A DNA stretch of 38,754 bases from Oscillospiraceae bacterium (GTDB taxonomy: Bacteria > Bacillota > Clostridia > Oscillospirales > Oscillospiraceae): positions 1 to 38,754 of the forward strand of contig JAFXAQ010000031.1 in assembly GCA_017516925.1 (NCBI GenBank), given 5' to 3'. Below, piece by piece: positions 24,154-33,244 of this stretch. Position 1 is the stretch's first letter; every line of letters starts with the position of its first letter. Both the position numbers and the translations under genes were made by a program. The notes below the pieces were generated by a model. The model was not told the DNA's origin. It saw only the letters and a program-made list of their open reading frames with translations, and ran no database searches.

Positions 24154-26403
24154 ATGATGAGAAATATTGTGAGTTTAAACCCGGAATGGGTATTTTCCAA
24201 GCAGGCAGAGGCGATTCCTGTACAAATGCCTGAAAATTGGGAAGCGGTAAATGTTCCCCACAGCTGGAATGCGGTGGACGGACAGGACGGCGGCAACGAT
24301 TATTACCGCGGTACCGGCTATTATGCAAAGGCACTGCAGAAGGCAAGCTTCCCGGCAGCGGACCGGTATTATTTGGAAATTTGCGGCGCAAATTCCTCTG
24401 CTGATGTGTATATTGATGGCAAAAAGCTGGCGCACCACGACGGCGGTTACTCCACCTGGCGTGTGGATATCACCGAAAGTCTGGGCGAGAACAGCCTGCT
24501 GGTGATTGCTGTTGACAACTCTGCCAATGAAATTGTCTATCCCCAGATGGCAGACTTTACCTTCTACGGCGGTCTGTACCGGAATGTGAATCTGATCTGT
24601 GTCAGTGAAAGCCACTTTGACCTGGATTACTACGGCGCTCCCGGCATTATGGTCACTCCCAAAATCAGCGGCGCCAATGCCAATGTGGAGGTGCAGGTGT
24701 TCCTGACAAATGCCCGGGAAGGTCAAACTGTCCGTTACACCATCTATGATAAGGATGAGCAGGTGATTGCCCAGACAGAGACTGCCGAAACAAAGGCGGA
24801 GCTGGTGATTGAAAATGTTCACCTGTGGCACGGACGCAAGGACCCCTATCTTTATTGCTGCGAGGCAGAGCTGGTGGTAACCGGCAATGTGCTGGACAAT
24901 GTCTGTACCCGTTTCGGCTGCCGTACCTTTGAAATTCATCCGGATAACGGCTTTATCCTCAATGGGGAGGAGTACCCCCTGCGGGGTGTGTCCCGCCATC
25001 AGGACCGCTGGGGCTTTGGTAACGCATTGCTTCCCGAGCACCACGAAGAGGATATTGACCTGATTTGCGAGGTTGGCGTTACAACCATTCGTCTGGCCCA
25101 CTACCAGCACGACCAGTATTTCTATGATCTGTGTGATGAAAAGGGTCTGGTCATCTGGGCGGAAATCCCCTATATTTCCAGACATATGCCCACCGGTCGT
25201 GAGAACACCATCAGCCAGATGAAGGAGCTGATCAGCCAGAATTATAATCACCCCAGCATCGTGGTTTGGGGTCTTTCCAATGAGATTTCCATTGGCGGCA
25301 GCAATGATGACCTGCTGGAAAATCACCGAATTCTCAACGACCTGTGCCACGAAATGGATAAGACCCGCCTGACCACTGTTGCGGCGGTGTCTATGTGCAA
25401 GATGGAGGACCCCTACCTGCAAATTCCCGATGTTGTTTCCTACAACCACTACTTCGGCTGGTACGGCGGCGAAACTTCCATGAACGGTCCCTGGTTTGAC
25501 AAGTTCCATGCAATGCACCCCAACATTCCCATCGGCTGCTCTGAGTATGGCTGCGAGGCGCTTGATTGGCACACCTCTGACCCCCGTCAGGGTGACTACA
25601 CCGAGGAATATCAGGCATATTACCACGAGGAGCTGATTAAGCAGCTGTTTACCCGGAAGTATATGTGGGCAACCCACGTGTGGAATATGTTTGACTTTGG
25701 CGCTGATGCCCGTAACGAGGGCGGTGAAAACGGACAGAACCACAAGGGTCTTGTGACCTTCGACCGCAAGTACAAGAAGGACTCCTTCTATGCCTACAAG
25801 GCATGGCTGTCCGATGAGCCCTTTGTTCACCTGTGTGGCAAGCGGTACGTGGACCGGGTGGAGGATGTGACTAAGGTTACCGTTTACTCCAACCAGCCTG
25901 CTGTTGAGCTGTTTGCAAACGGCGTTTCCCTGGGCGTAAAGGAAGCAGCTGACCATTTCTTCTATTTTGATGTTCCCAATGCAGGGGAAACCACCCTGAA
26001 GGCAGTTGCCGGTGCGTGTACCGACGAGAGCGTTATCCGCAAGGTGGAGGTTTTCAATGAGGATTACCGCCTGAAGGAAGAGGGTGCAATCCTCAACTGG
26101 TTTGACGTTGTGGAGAAGCCCGGTCGTCTGTCCCTGAACTCCAAGATGGGAGATGTGATTTCCACTTTCCGGGGTAAGCTGATTTTTATGAAGCTGATGG
26201 GCAAAATGCTCGGCGGCAAGAAGGGCGGCAAGAAGGTTGCCGGCTTCGAGATGACACCGGATATGATGACAATGATGAATGGCTTTACTGTCTTGCGTCT
26301 GCTGACCCTGGCTGGCGGTATGATGGATGCCAAATTCACCAAGGAAGACCTCTTAAAGCTGAATGCCAAGCTGAATAGAATTAAAGAACCCAAGAAAAAA
26401 TAA
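24154..26403 (+). CDS. Glycoside hydrolase family 2, probable beta-glucuronidase or beta-galactosidase
   Basis: The 749-residue protein has GH2 sugar-binding, Ig-like and TIM-barrel domains in the usual order. The acid/base is Glu377 in WGLSNEI and the nucleophile Glu464 in CSEYGCEA. N529-H-K531 in the QNHKGLVTFDRK segment fits the N-x-K motif linked to glucuronate recognition, although related N-x-K sequences also occur in other GH2 enzymes. Nearby uxuA and kdgK support a glucuronide substrate. No signal peptide is seen, so it acts inside after uptake by the symporter. An extra tail (about residues 640-749) is rich in Met, Lys and Gly and is not part of the standard GH2 fold. ATG 24154 with AGGAGGAG is the start; the earlier frame start at 24118 falls in the terminator. 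Confidence 0.88.
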   Translation: MMRNIVSLNPEWVFSKQAEAIPVQMPENWEAVNVPHSWNAVDGQDGGNDYYRGTGYYAKALQKASFPAADRYYLEICGANSSADVYIDGKKLAHHDGGYSTWRVDITESLGENSLLVIAVDNSANEIVYPQMADFTFYGGLYRNVNLICVSESHFDLDYYGAPGIMVTPKISGANANVEVQVFLTNAREGQTVRYTIYDKDEQVIAQTETAETKAELVIENVHLWHGRKDPYLYCCEAELVVTGNVLDNVCTRFGCRTFEIHPDNGFILNGEEYPLRGVSRHQDRWGFGNALLPEHHEEDIDLICEVGVTTIRLAHYQHDQYFYDLCDEKGLVIWAEIPYISRHMPTGRENTISQMKELISQNYNHPSIVVWGLSNEISIGGSNDDLLENHRILNDLCHEMDKTRLTTVAAVSMCKMEDPYLQIPDVVSYNHYFGWYGGETSMNGPWFDKFHAMHPNIPIGCSEYGCEALDWHTSDPRQGDYTEEYQAYYHEELIKQLFTRKYMWATHVWNMFDFGADARNEGGENGQNHKGLVTFDRKYKKDSFYAYKAWLSDEPFVHLCGKRYVDRVEDVTKVTVYSNQPAVELFANGVSLGVKEAADHFFYFDVPNAGETTLKAVAGACTDESVIRKVEVFNEDYRLKEEGAILNWFDVVEKPGRLSLNSKMGDVISTFRGKLIFMKLMGKMLGGKKGGKKVAGFEMTPDMMTMMNGFTVLRLLTLAGGMMDAKFTKEDLLKLNAKLNRIKEPKKK

Positions 26404-26411
26404 AATATATG

Positions 26412-26438
26412 CGGGGGACTGAATAATCAGTCCCCCCG
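26412..26438 (+). terminator. Hairpin after the glycosidase gene
   Basis: GGGGGACTGA/TCAGTCCCCC with an ATAA loop lies just after the stop. There is no strong T-run, so termination efficiency is uncertain. Confidence 0.6.
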
Positions 26439-26455
26439 ATTATAACAAAATTTTC

Positions 26456-26484
26456 TTGACAAAAATTCTGTTGCACATTACAAT
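26456..26484 (+). promoter_or_regulatory. Promoter of the P-type ATPase gene
   Basis: TTGACA (26456-26461), a 17-base spacer and TACAAT (26479-26484) give a start near 26491, immediately before the riboswitch aptamer. Confidence 0.8.
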
Positions 26485-26490
26485 AAAGTT

Positions 26491-26616
26491 AATATTGAGG
26501 GAGTAATTCGGCACATTTGGTGCTGAGTCTTTCGTCAAAACGGCATTTTGGCCCGGAAGACTCCTAAAGAATGAGACTCATACGGGAACATAGCTTTTGT
26601 TCTTGTATGGGTTTTT
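26491..26616 (+). promoter_or_regulatory. Probable Mn2+ riboswitch (yybP-ykoY class) with terminator
   Basis: The leader shows GGGAGTA (26499-26505), a hairpin, and a second arm in which TCGTCAA...CG pairs through to CCGG and GAC, then a returning GAGACTC. This order matches the yybP-ykoY aptamer as I remember it from the Lactococcus yoaB leader, which also controls a P-type ATPase. A hairpin at 26579-26609 (CATAC/GTATG with GAAC/GTTC inside) followed by TTTTT looks like the switchable terminator. The class turns genes on when Mn2+ is high. The match is by eye. Confidence 0.65.
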
Positions 26617-26650
26617 GTTATTCCCTACGAAATGTAAAGGAGAATTTACA

Positions 26651-29326
26651 ATGGACGCAGAGTACAGGCTTTCCACAGAAGAAGTGCTGCAAAACCTGGA
26701 AACGACCTCCACAGGTCTGAGCTCTCAGGAAGCGGCAAAACGGCAGGAAAAATACGGGCTGAACAAGCTGAAAGAAGCCGAGAAGGACACCTGGCTGCAG
26801 AAGTTTATGGCGCAGCTGAAGGACCCGATGCTGATTATCCTGATGATTGCGGCAGTGGTATCTGCGGCGACCACCGTTATGGGTTATCTGCAGCATCCCG
26901 GCGAAACCGGTGAGCTGATTGAGGGCTTGGTGGAGGTCGGCATCATCGTAATTGTGGTGCTTCTCAATGCTATTCTGGGTGTTATTCAGGAAAGTAAGGC
27001 AGAAGCTGCCATTGAAGCCCTGCAAACCATGACCGCCGCTACCTGTAAGGTGCTTCGGGACGGCAAAATGGTTGTTTTGCACAGCACGGAGCTGGTGCCC
27101 GGTGATGTGGTGATTTTGGAAGCCGGTGACGCTGTCCCTGCTGACGGACGCATTATCGAGAATGCCTCCTTGAAGATTGAAGAAGCAGCCCTCACCGGTG
27201 AGAGCGTGCCGGTTAACAAGCTGATTGATGCCCTGAACCTGACAGCCGGTCAGGAGGAGGTGCCTCTGGGTGACCGGAAAAATATGTGCTACATGGGCTC
27301 CACTGTGGTCTACGGTCGTGGAAAAGCGGTTATTACCCGCACCGGTATGGATACGGAAATGGGTAAAATTGCCGGCGCCCTGGCAGCTGCCGAGCAGGAA
27401 GAAACTCCCTTGCAGAAGAAGCTGGATGCCCTGGGCAAAACCCTGTCCAAGCTGGTGCTGGGTATCTGCGTGTTCATTTTTGCCTTTCAGCTGATTACAG
27501 CAGGTAAGTTTGATATTTCCACCATTCTGTCCACCTTTATGGTGGCGGTCTCTCTGGCGGTTGCCGCAATCCCTGAGGGTCTGGCGACGGTGGTGACTGT
27601 TGTGCTTTCCATTGGCGTGACCAATATGAGTAAGCGCAATGCGGTAATTCGCCGCCTGACCGCTGTGGAAACCTTGGGCTGTACCCAGGTAATCTGCTCC
27701 GACAAAACAGGCACCCTGACCCAGAACAAGATGACTGTGGTGGACCACTTGGGCGAAACAGAGCTCCTTGCCACCGCAATGGCGCTGTGCTCCGATGCAA
27801 ACCTGAATGAAGAAAACCAGGCAGAGGGTGAGCCTACCGAATGCGCCCTTGTGAATTTTGCCTATTCTGTGGGTCTGAAAAAGCAGGACCTGGAGGCTAA
27901 GACTCCCCGTGTGGACGAGGCGCCCTTTGACTCCGGTCGTAAGATGATGTCTACCATCCACGATTTGGGCGGCTCCTACGTCCAGTATACCAAGGGTGGT
28001 CCCGATGTTGTGCTTGCCCGCTGCGCTTACTACTATGAAGACGGCAAGGTCCTGCCGATGACGGAGGAAAAGCGGGCTGAAATTATGGCAGCCAACAAAT
28101 CGATGGCTGACAAGGCATTGCGGGTTCTGGCAGCTGCCAAGCGTGACTGGGCAGAAAAGCCTGCGGACAATACCCCTGAGTTTTTGGAGCAGGATCTGGT
28201 GTTCCTGGGCCTGACCGGTATGATTGACCCGGTCCGTCCTGAGGTCAAGGCTGCCATTGAGGAGTGCCGCAATGCCGGCATCCGTGCGGTTATGATTACC
28301 GGTGACCACAAGGACACCGCCGTTGCCATTGCCAGGGAGCTGGGCATCATTACCGATGCTTCCCAGGCTATCACCGGCGCAGAGCTGGATGCCATTTCTG
28401 ACGAGGATTTGTGTGAGGCGGTGAAGAAGTACGGTGTGTATGCCCGTGTGCAGCCGGAGCACAAAACCCGGATTGTCACTGCCTGGAAGAAGAACGGTTG
28501 TATTACCGCCATGACCGGTGACGGTGTCAATGATGCTCCCTCCATTAAGTCTGCGGACATTGGTGTGGGTATGGGCATTACCGGCACCGACGTGACCAAG
28601 AATGTTGCGGATATGGTGCTGGCTGACGACAACTTTGCCACCATCGTTGCCGCAGTAGGGGAAGGTCGCCGGATTTACGACAACATCCGTAAGGCAATCC
28701 AGTTCCTCCTTGCCTCCAATATGAGTGAGGTGCTGGGTGTGTTTGGCGCAACCCTCCTGGGCTTCACGCTCTTAAATCCTGTCCACCTGCTGTTTATCAA
28801 TCTGGTGACGGACTGCTTCCCAGCGCTGGCTTTGGGTATGGAAGAAGCGGAGCCGGACACCATGCGCCGTGCGCCCCGTAATTCCAAGGACGGCATTTTT
28901 GCCGGTGGCTTAGGCTTTGATGTGGTGTATCAGGGATTCCTGGTAACGCTCATTACCATGGCTTCCTATATTATCGGTCACAGCCTGCAGGTAGGCGCCT
29001 TTGCCTTGCCCCAGGGTGTTTCCGAGCACGGTATGACTATGGCGTTTCTCACAATGTCTATGTGTGAGATTTTCCACTCCTTTAATATGCGCTCCCAAAG
29101 AAAGAGTGTATTCAGCCTGAAAACCCATAATAAGGTGCTGTGGGCGGCAATGCTGGGCAGTCTGCTGTTGACCACTGCCGTGATTGAAATTCCCTTCATT
29201 GCAAATGCCTTTGGCTTTACCCCCATTGGCTTTGGCGAGTATGCCATTTCTATGGGTCTGGCTGTTTTGGTGATTCCTGTTGTGGAAATCGTGAAGCTTA
29301 TCCAGAGAGCCTGCGCAAAGCAATAA
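26651..29326 (+). CDS. P-type Ca2+/Mn2+-translocating ATPase
   Basis: The 891-residue P2-type pump has LTGES at 181-185, the phosphorylated Asp351 in DKTGTLT, MITGDHKDTA in the P domain and GDGVNDAP near residue 620. The transport-site residues AAIPEG in helix 4, NMSE in helix 5 and NLVTD in helix 6 are those of SERCA-like Ca2+ pumps, some of which export Mn2+. The upstream leader resembles a Mn2+ riboswitch, so Mn2+ export is the favoured role. Start ATG 26651 has AAAGGAG at the right distance; the extra 18 codons of the longer frame lie in the leader RNA. Confidence 0.92.
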   Translation: MDAEYRLSTEEVLQNLETTSTGLSSQEAAKRQEKYGLNKLKEAEKDTWLQKFMAQLKDPMLIILMIAAVVSAATTVMGYLQHPGETGELIEGLVEVGIIVIVVLLNAILGVIQESKAEAAIEALQTMTAATCKVLRDGKMVVLHSTELVPGDVVILEAGDAVPADGRIIENASLKIEEAALTGESVPVNKLIDALNLTAGQEEVPLGDRKNMCYMGSTVVYGRGKAVITRTGMDTEMGKIAGALAAAEQEETPLQKKLDALGKTLSKLVLGICVFIFAFQLITAGKFDISTILSTFMVAVSLAVAAIPEGLATVVTVVLSIGVTNMSKRNAVIRRLTAVETLGCTQVICSDKTGTLTQNKMTVVDHLGETELLATAMALCSDANLNEENQAEGEPTECALVNFAYSVGLKKQDLEAKTPRVDEAPFDSGRKMMSTIHDLGGSYVQYTKGGPDVVLARCAYYYEDGKVLPMTEEKRAEIMAANKSMADKALRVLAAAKRDWAEKPADNTPEFLEQDLVFLGLTGMIDPVRPEVKAAIEECRNAGIRAVMITGDHKDTAVAIARELGIITDASQAITGAELDAISDEDLCEAVKKYGVYARVQPEHKTRIVTAWKKNGCITAMTGDGVNDAPSIKSADIGVGMGITGTDVTKNVADMVLADDNFATIVAAVGEGRRIYDNIRKAIQFLLASNMSEVLGVFGATLLGFTLLNPVHLLFINLVTDCFPALALGMEEAEPDTMRRAPRNSKDGIFAGGLGFDVVYQGFLVTLITMASYIIGHSLQVGAFALPQGVSEHGMTMAFLTMSMCEIFHSFNMRSQRKSVFSLKTHNKVLWAAMLGSLLLTTAVIEIPFIANAFGFTPIGFGEYAISMGLAVLVIPVVEIVKLIQRACAKQ

Positions 29327-29330
29327 ATTT

Positions 29331-29356
29331 ACAGCCCCCTGTTGACAGGGGGCTGT
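29331..29356 (+). terminator. Hairpin overlapping the next promoter
   Basis: A perfect 11-bp stem ACAGCCCCCTG/CAGGGGGCTGT with a TTGA loop follows the ATPase stop but has no T-run. Its loop and right arm contain the -35 box TTGACA of the MarR promoter. Confidence 0.6.
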
Positions 29357-29370
29357 AAGCTTGCTATAAT
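29342..29370 (+). promoter_or_regulatory. Consensus promoter of the marR-ABC operon
   Basis: TTGACA (29342-29347), exactly 17 bases, and TATAAT (29365-29370): a perfect sigma-A consensus, implying that control is by repression. Confidence 0.9.
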
Positions 29371-29373
29371 TAA

Positions 29374-29398
29374 CAGGTACCTGATATTATGGTACCTG
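29374..29398. promoter_or_regulatory. Operator for the MarR-type regulator
   Basis: A perfect inverted repeat CAGGTACC/GGTACCTG with a 9-base centre begins 3 bases after the -10 box and covers the start site. MarR dimers bind such palindromes; the MarR gene starts 19 bases downstream. Confidence 0.75.
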
Positions 29399-29417
29399 AA
29401 TAAAAGGAGTGAGAATA

Positions 29418-29834
29418 ATGGAACGGCAAATTATGGGAAATATTTTCCGGCTTTGCGCCAAAAGCCGCCGCCGGGCAGGGGACGGAAAACCGCCGAAAAA
29501 CCGTGGCTACGGACGGATTATGGAGCTATTGTATTCCGGTGACGGGTATACCCAGCAGGAAATTGCCAAAAAGCTGGACATTCGCCCCCAGTCAGCCTCT
29601 GAAGCCGTCAATGCATTGTGCGACCAGGGCTTTGTCCGGAAGGAAGCAATGGACGACAAGCGCTGCAACCGGATTGTGATTACGGAATTGGGAAGACAGC
29701 ATCACGCACAGCTTATCCAGGAACGGGATGAACGGTTCAAAGCGCTGCTTGCGCCGTTAACGGACGGAGAAAAGCGAACACTTTTGATGCTCTTACAGAA
29801 GGTTAACGAAGGAGGTGCGGAGGATGGCAGGTAA
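29418..29834 (+). CDS. MarR-family repressor
   Basis: The 138-residue winged-helix protein has YTQQEIAKKLDIRPQSASEAVNALCDQGFV as recognition region (about residues 44-73) and a D-D-K-R wing (78-81) followed by ITELG. It should repress its own operon, including the ABC exporter, until a ligand binds. ATG 29418 has AAGGAG at 29404-29409; the GTG at 29409 overlaps that site. The last 11 bases overlap the ABC gene. Confidence 0.88.
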   Translation: MERQIMGNIFRLCAKSRRRAGDGKPPKNRGYGRIMELLYSGDGYTQQEIAKKLDIRPQSASEAVNALCDQGFVRKEAMDDKRCNRIVITELGRQHHAQLIQERDERFKALLAPLTDGEKRTLLMLLQKVNEGGAEDGR

Positions 29835-31800
29835 CTTTGGTCCCCAAATGCCATATCGTCACCAAAAAGCGCCGCCACCTGAGAATATCCGTCAGGTACC
29901 CGCATATCTCAAAGCGGTGTTGGGCGGCTTCTTTGGCCGCTTTGGCTATATTATCCATTTGGTGTGGAAGGCAGGAAAGTGGATACCGTTCCTCTTGTTT
30001 TTTGTGGCAATTTTCCGGGGCATTATGCCGGTGCTGATTTCTCTGGTGTCCAAGAATATTCTCAATGCTTTGCAAGCTGTGGTGAAGCAGGGGAACCTGT
30101 CGGAAAGTGAATTCTGGACCTCCGGCATCCTATGGCTGCTGATAGCTTTGATTTCTTACCGGGCCTTGCAGCGGATTGTAACCAGTATCACCACTGCCCT
30201 GAACCGCATTGCCGGAGAAAAGGTTGCCAATCAGGTAAAAAAGCAAATTATGGAAAAATCCCGGGAGCTGGATGTTGCCGCCTATGATAACCCGGTTTTC
30301 TACGAAAAAATGGAGAATGCCAACCGGGAAGCCGGAAACCGCCCCCTGATGATTCTCTCGGAAACCTTCGGAGCAATCAGCTCTATCATTGAGCTTGTGA
30401 GCTTTTTGGCAATTTTGCTGGCAGCGCCGGGGCTGGCTTGGGTGACCTTTGCCATCGTGGCGGTGTCCATTCCCTCTGCGGTGGTAAACTTTGTCTACCG
30501 CCGGAAGAATTTTGACTATATGCGCCGCCGTTCCAAGGAGCGCCGCCAGATGAACTACTATTCCGGGGTTCTGGTGGATAAGGATTTGGTGAAGGAAGTG
30601 CGGCTGTTTGATTTGGCAGATACCTTCATCGACCGGTTTTTGCAGGTGTTCCGGGGGTATTACCATGGGTTGCGGAGGCTGATTTTCCACGAAAGTGCAT
30701 GGCACGTGCTGTTTGCCCTTTTAACCGGCGCCACCAACCTGATTTTTTACATAATGATTGCCAAAAATGTGTTTGTGGGCACGATGCAAATCGGCGATTA
30801 TTCTCTTTACACCGGCGCCATCGCCTCCATTGCCACCTGCATTACTGCCCTGATCAATGCCTCCGGCAATGTGTATGAGGGTACGCTGTTTATTGATAAT
30901 CTCCGGGCATTTATGGAAGAGCCTCAAACGGTGAAGCCTATCGTGAAAAATCCCCGACCGGTGGAGGAAGGGAGGCAGCATACCATTGAATTTGTGGACG
31001 TAAGCTTCCGTTACCCCGGTACCACCCGGGACATCCTCAAGCATATCAACCTGAAAATTCATCCCGGGGAAACCCTGGCGCTGGTAGGCTTGAACGGCGC
31101 CGGAAAAACCACCTTGATTAAGCTTTTGACAAGGCTCTATGACCCCACCGCCGGAAAAATATTGCTGGACGGTGCGGATATCCGGGAGTATGACCTGAAA
31201 AGCCTGTACCGAACCTTCGGCATTATTTTCCAGGACTTTGGCAAATATGCCGATACGGTGGAAAACAATATCCGCTTTGGCAGCATCCATAAAAATGCGC
31301 CTATGTCTGAGGTGGAGTTTGCAGCAGCCCAAAGCACTGCTGCGGAATATATCCCCAACCTACCCAAGGGCTACGATACGCCCCTGATGCGGATTTTTGA
31401 ACCGGAGGGCAGGGAGCTGTCCATCGGTCAGTGGCAAAAGCTGGCAATTGCCAGAGCCTTCTATGCCCAGTCGGATATTCTGATTCTGGATGAGCCCACC
31501 GCATCCCTGGACCCCCTGGCTGAACAGGAGATTTTCAACCAGTTTGATAAGCTTCGGGATGACAAGATGACGGTTTTTGTGTCTCACCGGCTGTCCTCTG
31601 CTACAGTGGCAGACCAGATTATTGTTCTGGAAAACGGCGAGATTGTGGAGCAGGGAAGTCACCGGGAGCTAATGGACAAGCAGGGGAAGTACCACCACCT
31701 GTTCACCACCCAGTCCAAACGCTATGTGGAAGAACCGCAGGAACGCCCCCGCCGTCCCCGCCCTCCTTTTCCAGGTATGACCCGAAACTTTGTTGAATAA
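29824..31800 (+). CDS. ABC exporter half-transporter (fused membrane and ATPase domains)
   Basis: The 658-residue protein has a membrane domain of about six helices (residues 45-330) and an ATPase domain with Walker A GLNGAGKTT near 421-429. The signature is LSIGQ near 532, in place of LSGGQ, and Walker B ILILDEP lies near 553. It exports a small molecule, peptide or drug, working as a homodimer. Paired with the MarR regulator under an autoregulated promoter, it is likely an inducible efflux pump. The Pro/Arg-rich C-terminus (PQERPRRPRPPFPG) is unusual. GGAGG upstream supports ATG 29824. Confidence 0.9.
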   Translation: MAGNFGPQMPYRHQKAPPPENIRQVPAYLKAVLGGFFGRFGYIIHLVWKAGKWIPFLLFFVAIFRGIMPVLISLVSKNILNALQAVVKQGNLSESEFWTSGILWLLIALISYRALQRIVTSITTALNRIAGEKVANQVKKQIMEKSRELDVAAYDNPVFYEKMENANREAGNRPLMILSETFGAISSIIELVSFLAILLAAPGLAWVTFAIVAVSIPSAVVNFVYRRKNFDYMRRRSKERRQMNYYSGVLVDKDLVKEVRLFDLADTFIDRFLQVFRGYYHGLRRLIFHESAWHVLFALLTGATNLIFYIMIAKNVFVGTMQIGDYSLYTGAIASIATCITALINASGNVYEGTLFIDNLRAFMEEPQTVKPIVKNPRPVEEGRQHTIEFVDVSFRYPGTTRDILKHINLKIHPGETLALVGLNGAGKTTLIKLLTRLYDPTAGKILLDGADIREYDLKSLYRTFGIIFQDFGKYADTVENNIRFGSIHKNAPMSEVEFAAAQSTAAEYIPNLPKGYDTPLMRIFEPEGRELSIGQWQKLAIARAFYAQSDILILDEPTASLDPLAEQEIFNQFDKLRDDKMTVFVSHRLSSATVADQIIVLENGEIVEQGSHRELMDKQGKYHHLFTTQSKRYVEEPQERPRRPRPPFPGMTRNFVE

Positions 31801-31804
31801 CAAA

Positions 31805-31832
31805 CAACCCGGAATGCATCGCATTCCGGGTT
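31805..31832. terminator. Hairpin between convergent genes
   Basis: AACCCGGAATGC/GCATTCCGGGTT with a 3-4 base loop lies between the ABC gene and the DUF4349 gene. T-runs are weak on both sides. Confidence 0.7.
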
Positions 31833-31838
31833 CTGTCC

Positions 31839-32753
31839 TTATGGGGTAGTGTCTGTCTTCTTTGTCTTCTTCTTTTTTCTTGCAATGCGAATGATCAGCC
31901 AAATGCCCACACCGGCGATGGCCCAAAGCACCAGATGGGGCAGGTTTGCTACGATGAACACAAAAATTTCGGTGAAGCCGTTTCCAATACTTTTCAGACT
32001 TTGCTTAAAGCCTGTGCCAATTCTCTGCCAGACGGTTTCCGGCTCCTCTACAACGGTGTATTCCTTCACCTCAGAAACCGACAGGTTGACCGTGCCGTAA
32101 TTCACCTGATTGTCCATCACCCGCAGCTGGGAGGTAATTTCCTCCAGCTCGGTTCGTACTTCAGTCAGCCGTTCTTCGATTTCCAGCAAGTCCCGGGTGG
32201 TTTCCGCCTTTGCCAGCAGCTCCAGAAGCCGTGTCTGCTCTGTTTCCAAAGCAGAAATCCGGCTTTGAATGGCGACATAGCGCAATGTCACATCGTCGGA
32301 GGTTTCATTGGAGGATACAATGTTGCTTTCCTCTGTTACCTTTGCCACAAAATCGTCCAGCTTTTCTGCCGGAATGCGGATGGTGAGGGAGCCTCTGCGG
32401 TACCGCCGCTGGGCACTGGGGGAGCCATGGTAGATTTCCTGCTGCTCAACATAGCCGCCCAGCTGATTGATTTTTTCCATAACTGCTTCCAGCAGAGCGT
32501 CTAAATCCTCTGTTTCTGCGTCCAGGTAGATTTTGCGAATCAGCTTTTGGCTTGTGGTGGAAGGATAGGTGGTAATGGAGGTATCGGAAAGAGCAGTGGT
32601 GCCAACTTCCTGACTGTATTCCACTATGCCGTCAGCAGCATCCTTCATTTCACCCCGATTGCTTTCTGTTGCGGCGTTTTTTGCGCCGCCGCAGCCTGCA
32701 AGCAGTCCTGCACACAGGGTCAACACAAGCAACCATACCAAACATTTTTTCAT
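31839..32753 (-). CDS. DUF4349-family lipoprotein
   Basis: This 304-residue protein has a lipoprotein signal (MKKCLVWLLVL, lipobox L-A-G-C near residue 21). It then has a DUF4349 region with two antiparallel beta parts around a coiled coil (about residues 165-215, many Glu/Leu heptads). A single C-terminal membrane helix (LVLWAIAGVGIWLIIRIA) is followed by a Lys-rich tail. It is thus lipid-anchored at one end and spans the membrane at the other. Function is unknown. The gene follows an ECF sigma and anti-sigma pair and may be part of an envelope-stress set. ATG 32753 with GGAGG is preferred over the start 6 codons earlier. Confidence 0.85.
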   Translation of the reverse strand: MKKCLVWLLVLTLCAGLLAGCGGAKNAATESNRGEMKDAADGIVEYSQEVGTTALSDTSITTYPSTTSQKLIRKIYLDAETEDLDALLEAVMEKINQLGGYVEQQEIYHGSPSAQRRYRRGSLTIRIPAEKLDDFVAKVTEESNIVSSNETSDDVTLRYVAIQSRISALETEQTRLLELLAKAETTRDLLEIEERLTEVRTELEEITSQLRVMDNQVNYGTVNLSVSEVKEYTVVEEPETVWQRIGTGFKQSLKSIGNGFTEIFVFIVANLPHLVLWAIAGVGIWLIIRIARKKKKTKKTDTTP

Positions 32754-32767
32754 CTTTGTTTCCTCCT

Positions 32768-33244
32768 TCAATTATAAATGATCATGATATCTGTGGGATA
32801 AAGTTCTGTAAAATCTTCCGGTTCCCTGGCAAATAGCAAGGTGATTTCTGCACCGGGAGAGAAGGTCTTGCGCTCTTTCATTTCATCAAAAAGGACGGTA
32901 GCGGTTTCTCCCTTCTCCAGGGTCACAATCAAATAATCCTCTGCCACCTCTGCAACCTTTGCGGTGAGAAAATAGCCAGACAGGGTGGTGGAATATTCTG
33001 CCCAACTGCCAACAAAACCGTCTGCTTTTCCATTTTCGACTGCGTCCTCCAGAAATGCGCCCCTATCCGCTGCTTTCTGCGGCGGCTGTAGCTGATATAG
33101 TCCCACAACCAGTAAAAGGCTGGCAGCAATTGTAGCAATGGGTTTCCAGGAAAACCGCTTTTTCCGGCGGAGGGTATCCACCGGGGAGAGTAGTTCTTCC
33201 GGCAATAAGCCGATTGCGTCCTGAAGACGCTCTGCATCGGTCAT
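32768..33244 (-). CDS. Probable anti-sigma factor with one membrane helix
   Basis: The 158-residue protein has a short cytoplasmic N-terminus, one transmembrane helix at about residues 32-52 and an external domain of about 100 residues rich in beta strands. Its start overlaps the stop of the sigma gene as ATGA, the usual arrangement for an ECF sigma and its membrane anti-sigma. No zinc-binding H-x3-C-x2-C motif is seen, so it is not a ZAS-type protein. The role is inferred from topology and position. Confidence 0.65.
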   Translation of the reverse strand: MTDAERLQDAIGLLPEELLSPVDTLRRKKRFSWKPIATIAASLLLVVGLYQLQPPQKAADRGAFLEDAVENGKADGFVGSWAEYSTTLSGYFLTAKVAEVAEDYLIVTLEKGETATVLFDEMKERKTFSPGAEITLLFAREPEDFTELYPTDIMIIYN

